A stretch of 64,000 bases of DNA, from contig NZ_NIST01000001.1 in assembly GCF_002335745.1 (NCBI RefSeq), positions 858,300 through 922,299 on the forward strand. Reading direction: 5' to 3'. The stretch comes from Evansella halocellulosilytica. GTDB lineage: Bacteria; Bacillota; Bacilli; Bacillales; Salisediminibacteriaceae. Shown here piece by piece: positions 52,109 to 60,988 of the stretch. Under the pieces are notes generated by a model, which was not told the DNA's origin, did not search any database, and saw only the letters and a list, made by a program, of their open reading frames with translations. Made by a program: the position numbers and the translations under genes. Position 1 is the first letter of the stretch, and each line of letters opens with the position of its first letter.

Positions 52109-54016
52109 ATGATGACCTTTTTTCCTGTACCGTATAAAGATGAACTTTTATACAGCGTTCTGGCGAGATACCACGTTCGTAGTGGAAACGTCAGTATCAA
52201 AGCCACACAAAAGGATATATACGGTACGGACAGTATTACAGCAATAATGGACTTGCCTTCTCATATCTATCGTATTATGGAAAACCTTCCTGTTGGCCAT
52301 CATTATATGCCAGAATACTTAATTGCAAATCACACACTGTATCCATTCTACGCGGCTTTCCTGCCACCTGAATATGCTGCTAAAGTTAAGGGATCTATGA
52401 TTGGGGACAAGGGGGGCAGTATTTACAATAGAATTGGTTTGATGGCAAGTACAGTTAAGTTTAATCAGTACTTTAAATTTTGCCCCAAATGTGCCGATGA
52501 GGAGATGTATAATCTTGGAGAAATGTATTGGCATAGAATTCATCAAATACCGGGAGTTCTTGTTTGTCCAGAGCATAATACCCCGCTGTGTGATAGCCAA
52601 GTCCCTGTTAGGGGTTATAACAAACATGATTATAGATCAGCCACCCCAGAAACTTGCAAAATAAATTACCCTAAGTTAAATTACCCTGACAATATCATGG
52701 ATAAGGCAATCAATCTTGCACAGGATATTGATTATATGTTAAATAACAAAACGGAAAATAAATCATTAGAGTGGTTTAAAGGACAGTATATCAATAGGCT
52801 AAAAGAACTTGGGTTTGCAAATATAAACGGTAGGATAAAACAAAAGGAGTTGTTAGAATCATTCGTGAATTTTTATGGTCATAGATTTTTAAGAATGGTT
52901 CAATCCGACATTGGTTTCAATAGTAATAGTAATTGGCTATATGAAATGATTCGGAGAAACAATAGATCAAGCCATCCTATTAGACATCTTTTATTCACAC
53001 ATTTTTTAGGGATTTCTCCTTCACATATTTTTAATAAAAAGATTGAGTACAAGCCCTTTGGAGAGAGACCGTGGCCATGTTTGAATTCTGCTGCTAGCCA
53101 TTATTTAAAACCTGTGATTAACGATATGGAAATAAAGTATGGTGCAGATAGTAAAAGTCCTATTGGTATTTTTATATGTGATTGCGGCTTTGTTTACCTC
53201 AGAACGGGCCCTGATCGTGAAGAAAAAGACAGATATAAAATAACAAAGATTAAGCATTTTGGCTCTGTATGGGAAAACAAATTAAAGAAACTTACTAATC
53301 AAAGACTAAGTTTAAGAGAAACGGCAAGGCAATTGGCTGTAGACCCAGCCACAGTCAAAAAATATGCGAAGAAATTAGACTTGAAAACATACTGGTTAAA
53401 AAGAAGTGGGGAAGATCAAAAAATTGTAAATATCAATAAGGAAGATTCTTCTGTTGAGAAGAAAGAAAGTTTCAGAAGAGAATGGATGAATTTAATAAAA
53501 CAGTATCCGCACAGTAGTAAAACAGAATTACGCCAACTTAACAATAGAGTGTTTACATGGCTGTATCGAAATGATAGGAACTGGTTGAATCGAAACTCCC
53601 CTAAAATAAAATCAACAGTCAACGATAATCATAGGGTTGACTGGGAGCAACGGGACGAGGAAATTTACGAAAATGTAAGAATTGCAGTCAATGAAATGTT
53701 GACTGTCGGGAAGCCCATACGTATTACGATAAGTTCAATAGGTAGTAGAATTGGAATTAGACCATTATTGGAAAAACACCTTGATAAACTACCAATGACA
53801 AAAGCGTATTTGAATGACAAAACTGAGAGTATTAAGGATTTTCAAATTAGAAGGTTACAATGGGCAGTACAAGAGTTACAGAAAGACGGGCAGGATTTGT
53901 CTTTATGGAGAATATATCGAAAGGCAGGGATTAGGGAAAACTTTCAGAAAGACCTTCAGGAAGAAGCAATAAAATTAATTGTTGAGAAGAATAACTTGTG
54001 CCTATGGGTTTATTAA
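52109..54016 (+). CDS. tnsD: Target selector TnsD (TniQ family)
   Basis: Sequence-specific target protein that directs insertion into attTn7 behind glmS. The N-terminal TniQ domain begins FFPVPYKDELLYSVLARYH and has the zinc site CPKC...CPEH. Further Cys pairs (ICDCGF) and HTH-like segments (RLSLRETARQLAVDPATVKKY) fill the C-terminal part that binds the glmS 3' end. At 635 residues it is long, as in glmS-targeting TnsD rather than short CAST TniQ. The insertion 25 bp behind glmS agrees with this function. No Cas genes are nearby. Confidence 0.93.
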   Translation: MMTFFPVPYKDELLYSVLARYHVRSGNVSIKATQKDIYGTDSITAIMDLPSHIYRIMENLPVGHHYMPEYLIANHTLYPFYAAFLPPEYAAKVKGSMIGDKGGSIYNRIGLMASTVKFNQYFKFCPKCADEEMYNLGEMYWHRIHQIPGVLVCPEHNTPLCDSQVPVRGYNKHDYRSATPETCKINYPKLNYPDNIMDKAINLAQDIDYMLNNKTENKSLEWFKGQYINRLKELGFANINGRIKQKELLESFVNFYGHRFLRMVQSDIGFNSNSNWLYEMIRRNNRSSHPIRHLLFTHFLGISPSHIFNKKIEYKPFGERPWPCLNSAASHYLKPVINDMEIKYGADSKSPIGIFICDCGFVYLRTGPDREEKDRYKITKIKHFGSVWENKLKKLTNQRLSLRETARQLAVDPATVKKYAKKLDLKTYWLKRSGEDQKIVNINKEDSSVEKKESFRREWMNLIKQYPHSSKTELRQLNNRVFTWLYRNDRNWLNRNSPKIKSTVNDNHRVDWEQRDEEIYENVRIAVNEMLTVGKPIRITISSIGSRIGIRPLLEKHLDKLPMTKAYLNDKTESIKDFQIRRLQWAVQELQKDGQDLSLWRIYRKAGIRENFQKDLQEEAIKLIVEKNNLCLWVY

Positions 54017-54640
54017 ATAGGTATATATCGCTTTAATTTTTTCATGGTTAGGTTAGTAAATTTTATAACAGTAAGAAAGAAGAGTAAGACTAGGAAGTAA
54101 TTTTCTATCTTGCTCTTTTTTATTATTTGTCAATCAAAAATTACTTCATCCGTTCTGATACATAGTAATTCTAAGTATCTTATTGCAATGGTCTTTTTAG
54201 TATTAAATCACTGAAAAATGAAGGGGAAATTGGCTCTGTGATTTTATTTAAGGGTTTCCTTATATGATCGTATAGGAGGTAAAATAAACCTCTTTTAAAT
54301 GGCGTTTCCTAATAAAAATAGGTATTGATAATAAGATATTAAATTTCACTATTTTCACGATTTATTATTATGGCCATATGAAAATATCCCATCAAGAATT
54401 TCTATTAATATCGATATAGTCTTTTGAAATTTATGATACAACTAACTTGGTGGAACAAATTGATAATAAAAAAAGTAACCAGTTCCTTTCCTAATACGGA
54501 GTTATTTCCCGAATTTTTAAAAAAGGAGGTGAACAGGGGGACGTTTAATTGTACATTAGGGAAATACGGGAACGAACGTACAGTTACACGAGGGAAGGTG
54601 AACACCCGTGCAAACGGCCAGAAAAGGAGGTTGATACAAA
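54017..54640. other. Gene-poor stretch behind tnsD
   Basis: About 620 bp of AT-rich sequence. A possible 41-codon frame begins at GTG 54528 behind AAAGGAG and runs into the next small gene; support is too weak to call it. No TnsB-type site was seen. Confidence 0.45.
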
Positions 54641-54841
54641 ATGAAAGAAATTAAAATAAAGGATAGTAAAGATTTCATTTTAGAATACATCCATGGAGTC
54701 CATGGACAAAAAATTGTAATTACTGAGGAGGGGGCATGCTATAGGGTAGGTTGCAATACTATTTCAGGTCTAAATTGTCCGCCGCCATTTCCAATGACGG
54801 CGGATTTTGACATTTTAGGAATTAATATTGACGTTACATGA
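54641..54841 (+). CDS. Small protein of unknown function, possibly cut by the insertion sequence
   Basis: ATG 54641 follows AAAGGAGG and encodes MKEIKIKDSKDFILEYIHG..., 66 codons with the Cys-containing segment GACYRVGCNTISGLNCPPP. The last third overlaps the proposed IS boundary at 54795 and a CCGCCG/CGGCGG hairpin, so the C-terminal residues may be IS-derived. I do not recognise the family. Confidence 0.45.
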   Translation: MKEIKIKDSKDFILEYIHGVHGQKIVITEEGACYRVGCNTISGLNCPPPFPMTADFDILGINIDVT

Positions 54842-54956
54842 GGTAGATTATATGTGACAATGGATTTTTGAGAAAAATATCCATTACGGAAGAAAGGCAA
54901 AATAAAAGCCCCAAAGAGATGACCGTCTCTTTGAGGCAAAAACATTTTCAAAAACC

Positions 54957-55627
54957 ATGATTATCATAAAACATATCTCTAAATCTATCAAGGGGTACTT
55001 GAGGAATTACCATGAAGTACCACCCGTCTATAATGAACCATGCCCATTATGTGGAAGTAACCTTCATAAACATGGTTATTACAAAAGAACAGTCCTTACA
55101 AAGTCAAAGAGTTATATCCTTCGGATTTATCGCTGGAGATGCTCGAATCAAACTTGTAGACAAACAATCTCTATTCTCCCTGACTTTTTAATACCATATC
55201 GAGCTCATTACACATTGATCTATGAGAGTTTCTTTTTGAGGATTTTTCATAAAAGAGAAACGTATCAAAGTGCTAATCTAAAGATAACACGTGGCTACCC
55301 TTATCTTATACCAAAGGGAACCTTGAAACGTTGGAAACGACAATGTAATAAACAACTTCAACGTCTCACCCAGCAAATGTTAAAAATGTTATTAAGGGTG
55401 TATCCTGCCTTCAATGTTGGATCAAAGGTCCGTCACCCGAATGTGGCGGAGACTCTTATTCAACTCATCTTAACCGTTTGGAAAAAAGTTCATCCTTCGA
55501 ATCCTTACCCCTTCTACGGTTTTCTCCCATGGATAAATTTGCTTATACAAGAATAAATGCCTCGCAATGGAATTTCCTTCAGGAAGTCTTTCACCGACAT
55601 CATCAATGCCATTTTGTATTCGCCTAA
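54957..55627 (+). pseudogene. DUF6431-like zinc-ribbon protein, frameshifted
   Basis: The frame from ATG 54957 has a zinc ribbon (CPLCGSNLHKHGYYKR and CSNQTCR) and resembles DUF6431 proteins encoded next to ExeA-type insertion sequences. It stops at 55556 after an unlikely tail (PWINLLIQE). In another frame from about 55530 the sequence continues MDKFAYTRINASQWNFLQEV and stops at 55627, which looks like the true C-terminus. One indel near 55525 would restore about 223 residues. Its role in transposition is unknown. Confidence 0.6.
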
Positions 55628-55752
55628 AATACGGCTAATAATAACCATAAAGTTCCAATAAGGGTCGTGAAATCCCACAGAACTTGTCCCCTCTTCAATT
55701 GAGCCCCTTTATAAGAAAATAGAAAAGACATTTTATTTAAAGGAGGCAGGAG

Positions 55753-57129
55753 ATGGACGAACAACTGAGAACAAACATCGCACTATTTCGGTTTGGTTTA
55801 ATATCAAACGTTGTAACCAGAACCTTGGAAAAAGGAGAATTATCACAACATCTAAGATCTATATCCAATCAAAAGCACATCAATGCATATGGAGAAGAGC
55901 AAACCATTAGCAAACGAACACTCGAACGTTATCTTCAACTTTATCGTCAAGGAGGCTTCGAAGCACTAAAACCTAGTAAACGTGCAACATGTACATCAAG
56001 AGTGATTGGAGAAGAAGTATTAACGAAAGCGATTAGATTGAAAAAGGAAAAGCCTGAACGCTCTGTCGAGCAAATCATTCGTATTCTAGAGTTAGCAGGT
56101 GTTATTAAACAAGGAGAAATATCAGAGAGTACGTTATCGAAACAATTAAGAAAGCTAAATATTACGAGAAAGAAATTAAGAGGATCAAAGTCGGGGAGTT
56201 ATCGTCGTTTTGAGTTCCCTTATCGAAATGCATGTTGGCAAGGGGATGTTCAACATACACTTTATCTTCCAGATCCTAATAAACCAGAGCGTAGACTCAC
56301 TGCGAAACTCATTGCATTCATGGATGACTATTCAAGGTCCATCGTCCATGGCGAATTTTACTTTCAGGAACGAGGACCACAATTAGAAGACTGTTTACAA
56401 AAAGCAATGATTTCTCAAGGGAAGCCTGAACAAATTTACGTCGATAACGGAGCAGTATATCGATCGGATATTTTAAAACTTGCATGTGCAAAGTTAGGGA
56501 TTAAACTTTCCCACTCTAAACCTGGACGTCCTGAAGGACGTGGGAAATTAGAGCGCTTTTTCCAGTTTGTCGATACCTCTTTTAAAGTTGAAGCTTATGA
56601 CTTAATCGAATCTGGAAAAATACAAACCATTGAGGAACTAAATCATTATTTTCAAATTTGGTTAGGTACGTTCTATCATGAACGCAAACATGGAGAAACA
56701 AAGCAAACACCTAGAGAGCGTTTTGAAGAAAATGATCATCCACTCGTTTTTCCCACATTAGAAGAAATGAAGCAAGCATTCTTATGGGAGGAAAAGAGAA
56801 AGGTAGATAAGACAGGGTGTATATCCTTTCAAAATAATAAATATGAAGTAGATTCTGTGCTTAGTGGCAGTGAAATTATTGTTCGATACGACCCAATCGA
56901 TTTAAATCATCTTGAAGTGTGGCACGATGGAAAAAGCTTTGGTATGGCAAACGCTTTGGAAGTTCATCGAACAATTGATAGACGGTTCATTATGGAAGAA
57001 GAAACACAAGAAGAAATAAAAACACAATATAACTTTTTAGAACTCATCCTTCCTGAGCATGAAAAGAAAAAGAAAGAGCAATTGGGACGCTTAAGTTACA
57101 GTTCCATTATAAGAGGTGAAGACAAATGA
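55753..57129 (+). CDS. DDE transposase (Mu/IS481/Tn552-like integrase core)
   Basis: Retroviral-integrase-type transposase. N-terminal HTH segments (KRTLERYLQLYRQGG, LSKQLRKLNI) bind the ends. The rve core has Asp in QGDVQHTLYLP, Asp in IYVDNGAVYRS and Glu in GRGKLERFFQ, the D,D(35)E pattern. A Mu-type C-terminal beta-barrel (KVDKTGCISFQNNKYEV) follows. At 458 residues it appears intact. RBS AAAGGAGG. The stop overlaps the start of the ATPase gene by 4 bp. Confidence 0.9.
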   Translation: MDEQLRTNIALFRFGLISNVVTRTLEKGELSQHLRSISNQKHINAYGEEQTISKRTLERYLQLYRQGGFEALKPSKRATCTSRVIGEEVLTKAIRLKKEKPERSVEQIIRILELAGVIKQGEISESTLSKQLRKLNITRKKLRGSKSGSYRRFEFPYRNACWQGDVQHTLYLPDPNKPERRLTAKLIAFMDDYSRSIVHGEFYFQERGPQLEDCLQKAMISQGKPEQIYVDNGAVYRSDILKLACAKLGIKLSHSKPGRPEGRGKLERFFQFVDTSFKVEAYDLIESGKIQTIEELNHYFQIWLGTFYHERKHGETKQTPRERFEENDHPLVFPTLEEMKQAFLWEEKRKVDKTGCISFQNNKYEVDSVLSGSEIIVRYDPIDLNHLEVWHDGKSFGMANALEVHRTIDRRFIMEEETQEEIKTQYNFLELILPEHEKKKKEQLGRLSYSSIIRGEDK

Positions 57130-57926
57130 TAGCAGCTTATTTTGGGTGGGAAAAAACCCCTTTTCAAAAACAAATATTAACGCATGATTTATTCCAATCC
57201 GAACAGTTCGAAGAAATGCAAGCAAGACTCGAATTCATGATTAACCAAAGAGAATTCGGCCTTATCACAGGAGAAGTTGGTGCAGGAAAAACAACCGCCC
57301 TACGGGCTTTGCATGACCGTCTTGTATCAAGTGAACATGTTTTTCTTTATTTATCAGATTCATCTTTAAAACCAAGGGATTTTTACCGAGAGATGCTTGT
57401 GCAAGTTGGGATTGAACCAATGTTTTTAGCAAGTGATCTGAAAAGACAATTCAAAGCCGCTCTACTAGACTTATATCAAAACAAGGAAAAAACACCGATT
57501 GTAGTGATCGATGAAGCACACCTTTTATCGCCTACAATGTTGCAAGAAATTCGTTTCTTAACAAACTTTGAAATTGACTCATTATCCCCTTTAGCACTTA
57601 TTTTAGTGGGGCAACCAGAATTACGTGATAAAATACGCCTTCGAAGTCTAGAAGCTATTTCTCAACGAATTACAACTCGTTTTCATTTAGTAGGATTAAC
57701 GTATGATGAAATGAAAGAATATATAGAGCATCATTTGAAAGTTGCAGGCGAAGAAAGACAAATATTTACGGAAGCTGCCATGAAGAATATTTATACGTAC
57801 ACAAAAGGAATTTTACGATTAACAAATCGTTTATGTACAGAGTGTTTATTAGATTGCGTTGCGAGAAAAGATAAGTTAGTTGACGAAGATACCGTAGAAA
57901 GAGTAATCGCTGACCAGAGATATTAA
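57126..57926 (+). CDS. Transposition ATPase (ExeA/TniB/MuB-like AAA)
   Basis: Target-capture ATPase partner of the upstream transposase. It begins MIAAYFGWEKTPFQKQI, typical of ExeA-type AAA proteins; Walker A is GEVGAGKTT, Walker B is IVVIDEAHLLS and sensor 1 is ILVGQPELRD, followed by an Arg finger region (QRITTRFHLVGL). At 266 residues it is normal. The 4-bp overlap shows coupling with the transposase. Confidence 0.9.
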   Translation: MIAAYFGWEKTPFQKQILTHDLFQSEQFEEMQARLEFMINQREFGLITGEVGAGKTTALRALHDRLVSSEHVFLYLSDSSLKPRDFYREMLVQVGIEPMFLASDLKRQFKAALLDLYQNKEKTPIVVIDEAHLLSPTMLQEIRFLTNFEIDSLSPLALILVGQPELRDKIRLRSLEAISQRITTRFHLVGLTYDEMKEYIEHHLKVAGEERQIFTEAAMKNIYTYTKGILRLTNRLCTECLLDCVARKDKLVDEDTVERVIADQRY

Positions 57927-57959
57927 ATAAACAATTTGACTTCGGAAAGGGTTAATTTA

Positions 57960-58091
57960 ATGGAGACCAAATTAAGTACCATTACCATAAAAAGCATGAG
58001 CATGGATGACAAGATGGAACTGCTTAAACAAATAGAAAAAGAAAATGAAGAATTAAAGAAGCAAAACAAAGAGTTAATCAAAGCAATTTAA
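57960..58091 (+). CDS. Small coiled-coil protein of the insertion sequence
   Basis: A 43-residue protein (METKLSTITIKSMSMDDKME...) whose C-terminal half is a heptad-like coiled coil (QIEKENEELKKQNKELIKAI). ATG 57960 follows AAAGGG. It lies 33 bp behind the ATPase and ahead of the IS end and a hairpin (58138-58165), so it is probably the last gene of the transposition operon. Function unknown. Confidence 0.5.
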   Translation: METKLSTITIKSMSMDDKMELLKQIEKENEELKKQNKELIKAI

Positions 58092-58135
58092 AAGCATAGA
58101 GAGCATATAGAAATGAAATTATTATTATAATTATC

Positions 58136-58165
58136 TCCCTCGTCTTAAAGACGGGGATTTTTTAT
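58136..58165 (+). terminator. Terminator inside the right end of the insertion sequence
   Basis: CTCCCTCGTCTT (about 58136) pairs with AAGACGGGGA, followed by TTTTTTATAG. Confidence 0.6.
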
Positions 58166-58265
58166 AGCTGACAAAAAAGTGGCGGTTAAAAGAAGGAAAA
58201 CGAAATGGCGGTTCCGAAGGAAGTTAGTCAACGACAGTGACGTTTCCGAAAGAACCGTCATTTAA

Positions 58266-58666
58266 TATGGCTTCTGACACTAAATGAATATGAATTTCCA
58301 TTAAATCAGTTTAATGAATTGTCTCCATTCCAACTATATAAAAACCTTGAAGAGAATAACTTTTCCCTAACCCTTTTTGATGAAAATGAAGGAGATATTG
58401 TTATTCAAGCAGAAAGAATAGAATTTAGGGATTTATGTGATAACGAAGAAGAACTTTTAAAGTATATAAAATGGGATTTAGTTGATCATGTAGATGAATG
58501 CACATATCTTGAGGAAAATGATGAGGAAGAATATCAGGATTTCAAAGATGAATTGTTAGATGCTTCGACTAAAAAAGAAATACAAAATCTGTTAAATAAC
58601 TACATAGTACTAAATGAAAAATATGATATTGAAGATAAAATCGAAGATTTCATCTTCCTTATTTAA
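58266..58666 (+). pseudogene. 5'-truncated gene remnant at the insertion sequence boundary
   Basis: An acidic reading frame (LTLNEYEFPLNQFNEL, then SPFQLYKNLEENNFSLTLFD and EYQDFKDELLDAS) stays open without a start codon or RBS up to the IS end near 58260. The frame has only an internal TTG (58319). The gene probably lost its 5' part when the IS inserted. The family is unknown. Confidence 0.55.
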
Positions 58667-58767
58667 TTCATTGTTAGGTGACCGTATCGCAAATAGTGGT
58701 AAAACAGAGAGTAGAAATTGTTATAAAAAAAGAGTGGATAGAAAAAATCTAGTAATTTGTTATGGTA

Positions 58768-58803
58768 AAAGAGCGCACTCCTTGTATGGAATGTGCTCTT
58801 TGT
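58768..58803. terminator. Bidirectional terminator
   Basis: AGAGCGCACTCC pairs with GGAATGTGCTCT (one mismatch) with A- and T-tracts on both sides, between the remnant and the convergent HTH gene. Confidence 0.75.
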
Positions 58804-58815
58804 AATTCTGAAAAC

Positions 58816-59568
58816 TTAATATGTACTTTCTTCAAGTCTTTTAAGTGCCTTCTCATATGCAGTGTTTCTTTCTTTTTCCTCCCAATCTAGTCTTTGTAAA
58901 ATTCGCTGCCAATATATATTTCCCTCTTCAGCATACGATTTTGCAGTTTCTCTCCACAGATATGCTTCGGCCTCTTCAAGGACAATAAAATGGCGAGTAT
59001 GGATTTTAAAGTGAGGCATTCCGTCTTCTTTAATTAAACTATAAATAGTAGACGGGCTTGTCCGAAAATGATTTGCTGCTTCTTTTATAGTTAGAACAGT
59101 TCTGCCATAATACCTTTCTTTGTCTTTTTTTGTGAAGTTTTTTATTTCATTTGAAAAAATAGTTAATTCTTCTCTTATTATTTTCCTAATTATTTCATCG
59201 ATCATTGTAGGCTCCCCCTTTGTTTTGTGGAAGTTATCAATTTCAGACTGAACGGAATTCACATCCCAATTATTATCGGGATCAGTCCAACCAAACTTTT
59301 TATAATTATCAATTGTATCTTTTATTTCGTTTTCATCTAGAATAATTCGAGATTTAACTTTTCGGTGAGGCATTGCTCTCGAAAATGTCAACTGACGTAT
59401 TACGGAAGAGCCAATGCCGGTTAATGAGGATACCTCTTTGATAGTTAAATATTTTTTGGTGCAATACTCTTTATCCTTATACAGATTATTTAACGAAGCA
59501 GATATCTCATTTTTAATGATTGTCTCCAAAAGGTACTCAAATGAATTACTACTTAACAGGCTGTCCAT
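58816..59568 (-). CDS. Protein with two excisionase/MerR-type HTH domains
   Basis: A 250-residue protein with two repeats, each a helix-turn-helix of the HTH_17/excisionase type: LTIKEVSSLTGIGSSVIRQL (about 41-60) and LTIKEAANHFRTSPSTIYSL (about 159-178). Each is followed by a recognition wing (MPHRKVKSRIILDE; MPHFKIHTRHFIVLEE), and similar pre-repeat segments (EIISA/EIIRKIIREEL) suggest internal duplication. It is probably a DNA-binding regulator with a two-site architecture, divergent from CBASS operon 2, which it might control. RBS GGAGGAG. Confidence 0.7.
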   Translation of the reverse strand: MDSLLSSNSFEYLLETIIKNEISASLNNLYKDKEYCTKKYLTIKEVSSLTGIGSSVIRQLTFSRAMPHRKVKSRIILDENEIKDTIDNYKKFGWTDPDNNWDVNSVQSEIDNFHKTKGEPTMIDEIIRKIIREELTIFSNEIKNFTKKDKERYYGRTVLTIKEAANHFRTSPSTIYSLIKEDGMPHFKIHTRHFIVLEEAEAYLWRETAKSYAEEGNIYWQRILQRLDWEEKERNTAYEKALKRLEESTY

Positions 59569-59581
59569 TAACTCTCCTCCA

Positions 59582-59725
59582 TTATTTACGTTGCCATCTT
59601 AAATTCCCAATTTTAAGACTGTCTTTATTATTGCTATCTAAGATTACCTCAAAATTGTGCTTCTTATAAAAGTGAATGGAACCTTCCAATTCTTTTTGCG
59701 AAAATACGTTCGCATTTCTTGTACT
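59582..59725 (-). pseudogene. C-terminal remnant, GNAT-acetyltransferase-like
   Basis: A minus-strand open stretch of 47 codons without start codon (ANVFSQKELEGSIHFYKKHN...IGNLRWQRK) lies just upstream of the HTH gene. GSIHFYKKHNFEVIL resembles the last helix and strand of GNAT acetyltransferases. It seems to be a decayed gene end. The call rests on a short motif only. Confidence 0.35.
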
Positions 59726-59909
59726 CTATTATACAATTTATGGTACAATATAACTACAGAATTTTACATTTTTTCGAAGGAGTTTATAAATTCTTAGTCA
59801 GCCTATAACAAGTAAAATCTTTCTATTAAACATACATTTTAGATAGTTATATGATTACCAGATTTTGTCGTATAATAATAGAAAATAAAACAATTTTGGG
59901 GGTTAAAAA

Positions 59910-60986
59910 ATGGCAGATATTCAAAAACAATTTGAAGAGTTCCATGATGCAATTAAACTAAAACGTTTTAAGGAAAATAAAGAGTTACGGGAAAAAAGAG
60001 ATATCATTACAGATAAAATAAAGAATGGTGTTAAGACCAAGTTTGAAGAAAAGGAAAAAGATGCTCCTAGTCTAGAGTTCATTGACCAAGGTAGTTATGC
60101 TGTAGATCTAGGGATTGTCCCTGAAGATAAAGATTATGATATAGACGAGGGTGTAATCTTTGATCTCTATAAAGAAGATTATACAGACAGTGTCGAACTT
60201 AAAAAGATGATTAGAGATATACTTGAAAACCACACTAATACGCCACCTAAGATAAAAAACCCCTGTGTAACTATAACCTATTCATTAGATGATGAACCAG
60301 CATATCATGTCGATTTAACAGTGTATTTAAAATCAAAGTACGATAACAATTTGTATCTTGCTTGGGGCAAGGAGTTTGCTAACAAAGACAATAAATATTG
60401 GGATCTTGCTGATCCAGAAGGTCTAAACGATCATATCATAAATTCGTTTGCAGATGACGCAAAAAAACAATTTAAGAGAGTTGTTAGATACATGAAGAAG
60501 TGGAAGGATATTTGCTTCAACTCTTCAGGGAATTCGCGTCCTCCTAGTATAGGAATAACTATTGCAGCAGTCGATTTATTTTCTTATAAGCAATCTTATA
60601 ACTCCTTATCAGGAAAATTTAAAGATGATGATTTGGGTGCTCTAAAAGATTTTGTAAGTAAATTAAAGAATAGATTTATATTAAAGTGGGATACCGATTT
60701 GGAGAAAAGTTTTTATACTATTGAATACAATTTACCTGTACAACCATATAGTAATGTTTTCTCTAAGATGTCAAATAACCAAATGGATTCTTTTTATCAA
60801 AAACTAAATGAATTAGAAAATGCATTGACTGAAGCAGAAGGAAAAAGTGACCCACATGAAGCATGTAAAGTTCTGAGTCCAAAATATTTTGGCGACAAAT
60901 TCCCAATACCTGAATCAAAAGAGGCAAGATATAAACAAGTTGCTTTATCTAGTGCGCCTTCTTCCAACTCTGCTATAGGGTATTAA
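59910..60986 (+). CDS. CBASS CD-NTase, operon 2
   Basis: Cyclic-oligonucleotide synthase of a second type II CBASS operon. Helix-rich N-terminus, then the nucleotidyltransferase motif QGSYAVDLGI (GS at 61-62), the metal-binding DYDID cluster (Asp75/77/79) and a third Asp in YHVDLTVYL (Asp135). The C-terminal OAS1-C-like part ends SSNSAIGY, the expected Cap2 target tail. Sequence and motif spacing differ strongly from the operon 1 enzyme, so it belongs to another clade and probably makes another product. ATG 59910 follows a GGGGG run, and a weak TATAAT lies near 59872. The gene is 2 bp ahead of cap2. Confidence 0.9.
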   Translation: MADIQKQFEEFHDAIKLKRFKENKELREKRDIITDKIKNGVKTKFEEKEKDAPSLEFIDQGSYAVDLGIVPEDKDYDIDEGVIFDLYKEDYTDSVELKKMIRDILENHTNTPPKIKNPCVTITYSLDDEPAYHVDLTVYLKSKYDNNLYLAWGKEFANKDNKYWDLADPEGLNDHIINSFADDAKKQFKRVVRYMKKWKDICFNSSGNSRPPSIGITIAAVDLFSYKQSYNSLSGKFKDDDLGALKDFVSKLKNRFILKWDTDLEKSFYTIEYNLPVQPYSNVFSKMSNNQMDSFYQKLNELENALTEAEGKSDPHEACKVLSPKYFGDKFPIPESKEARYKQVALSSAPSSNSAIGY

Positions 60987-60988
60987 TA

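Larger units (their letters stand above)
54795..58260 (+). mobile_element. Mu/Tn552-like insertion sequence with ExeA-type ATPase
   Basis: A unit of about 3.5 kb containing a DUF6431-like gene, a DDE transposase, an AAA ATPase and a small coiled-coil gene. Short ends TGACGG (54795-54800) and CCGTCA (58255-58260) are inverted. Inside the right end, GTGGCGGTT (58181-58189) and ATGGCGGTT (58205-58213) look like transposase-binding repeats. No target duplication is visible, so the boundaries are provisional. Confidence 0.5.

Noticed and set aside
47492-54016. CRISPR-associated transposon (CAST)
   Set aside because: TnsABC with TniQ prompted a check, but TnsD is long, insertion is at attTn7, and no Cas genes or CRISPR repeats were seen in the window.
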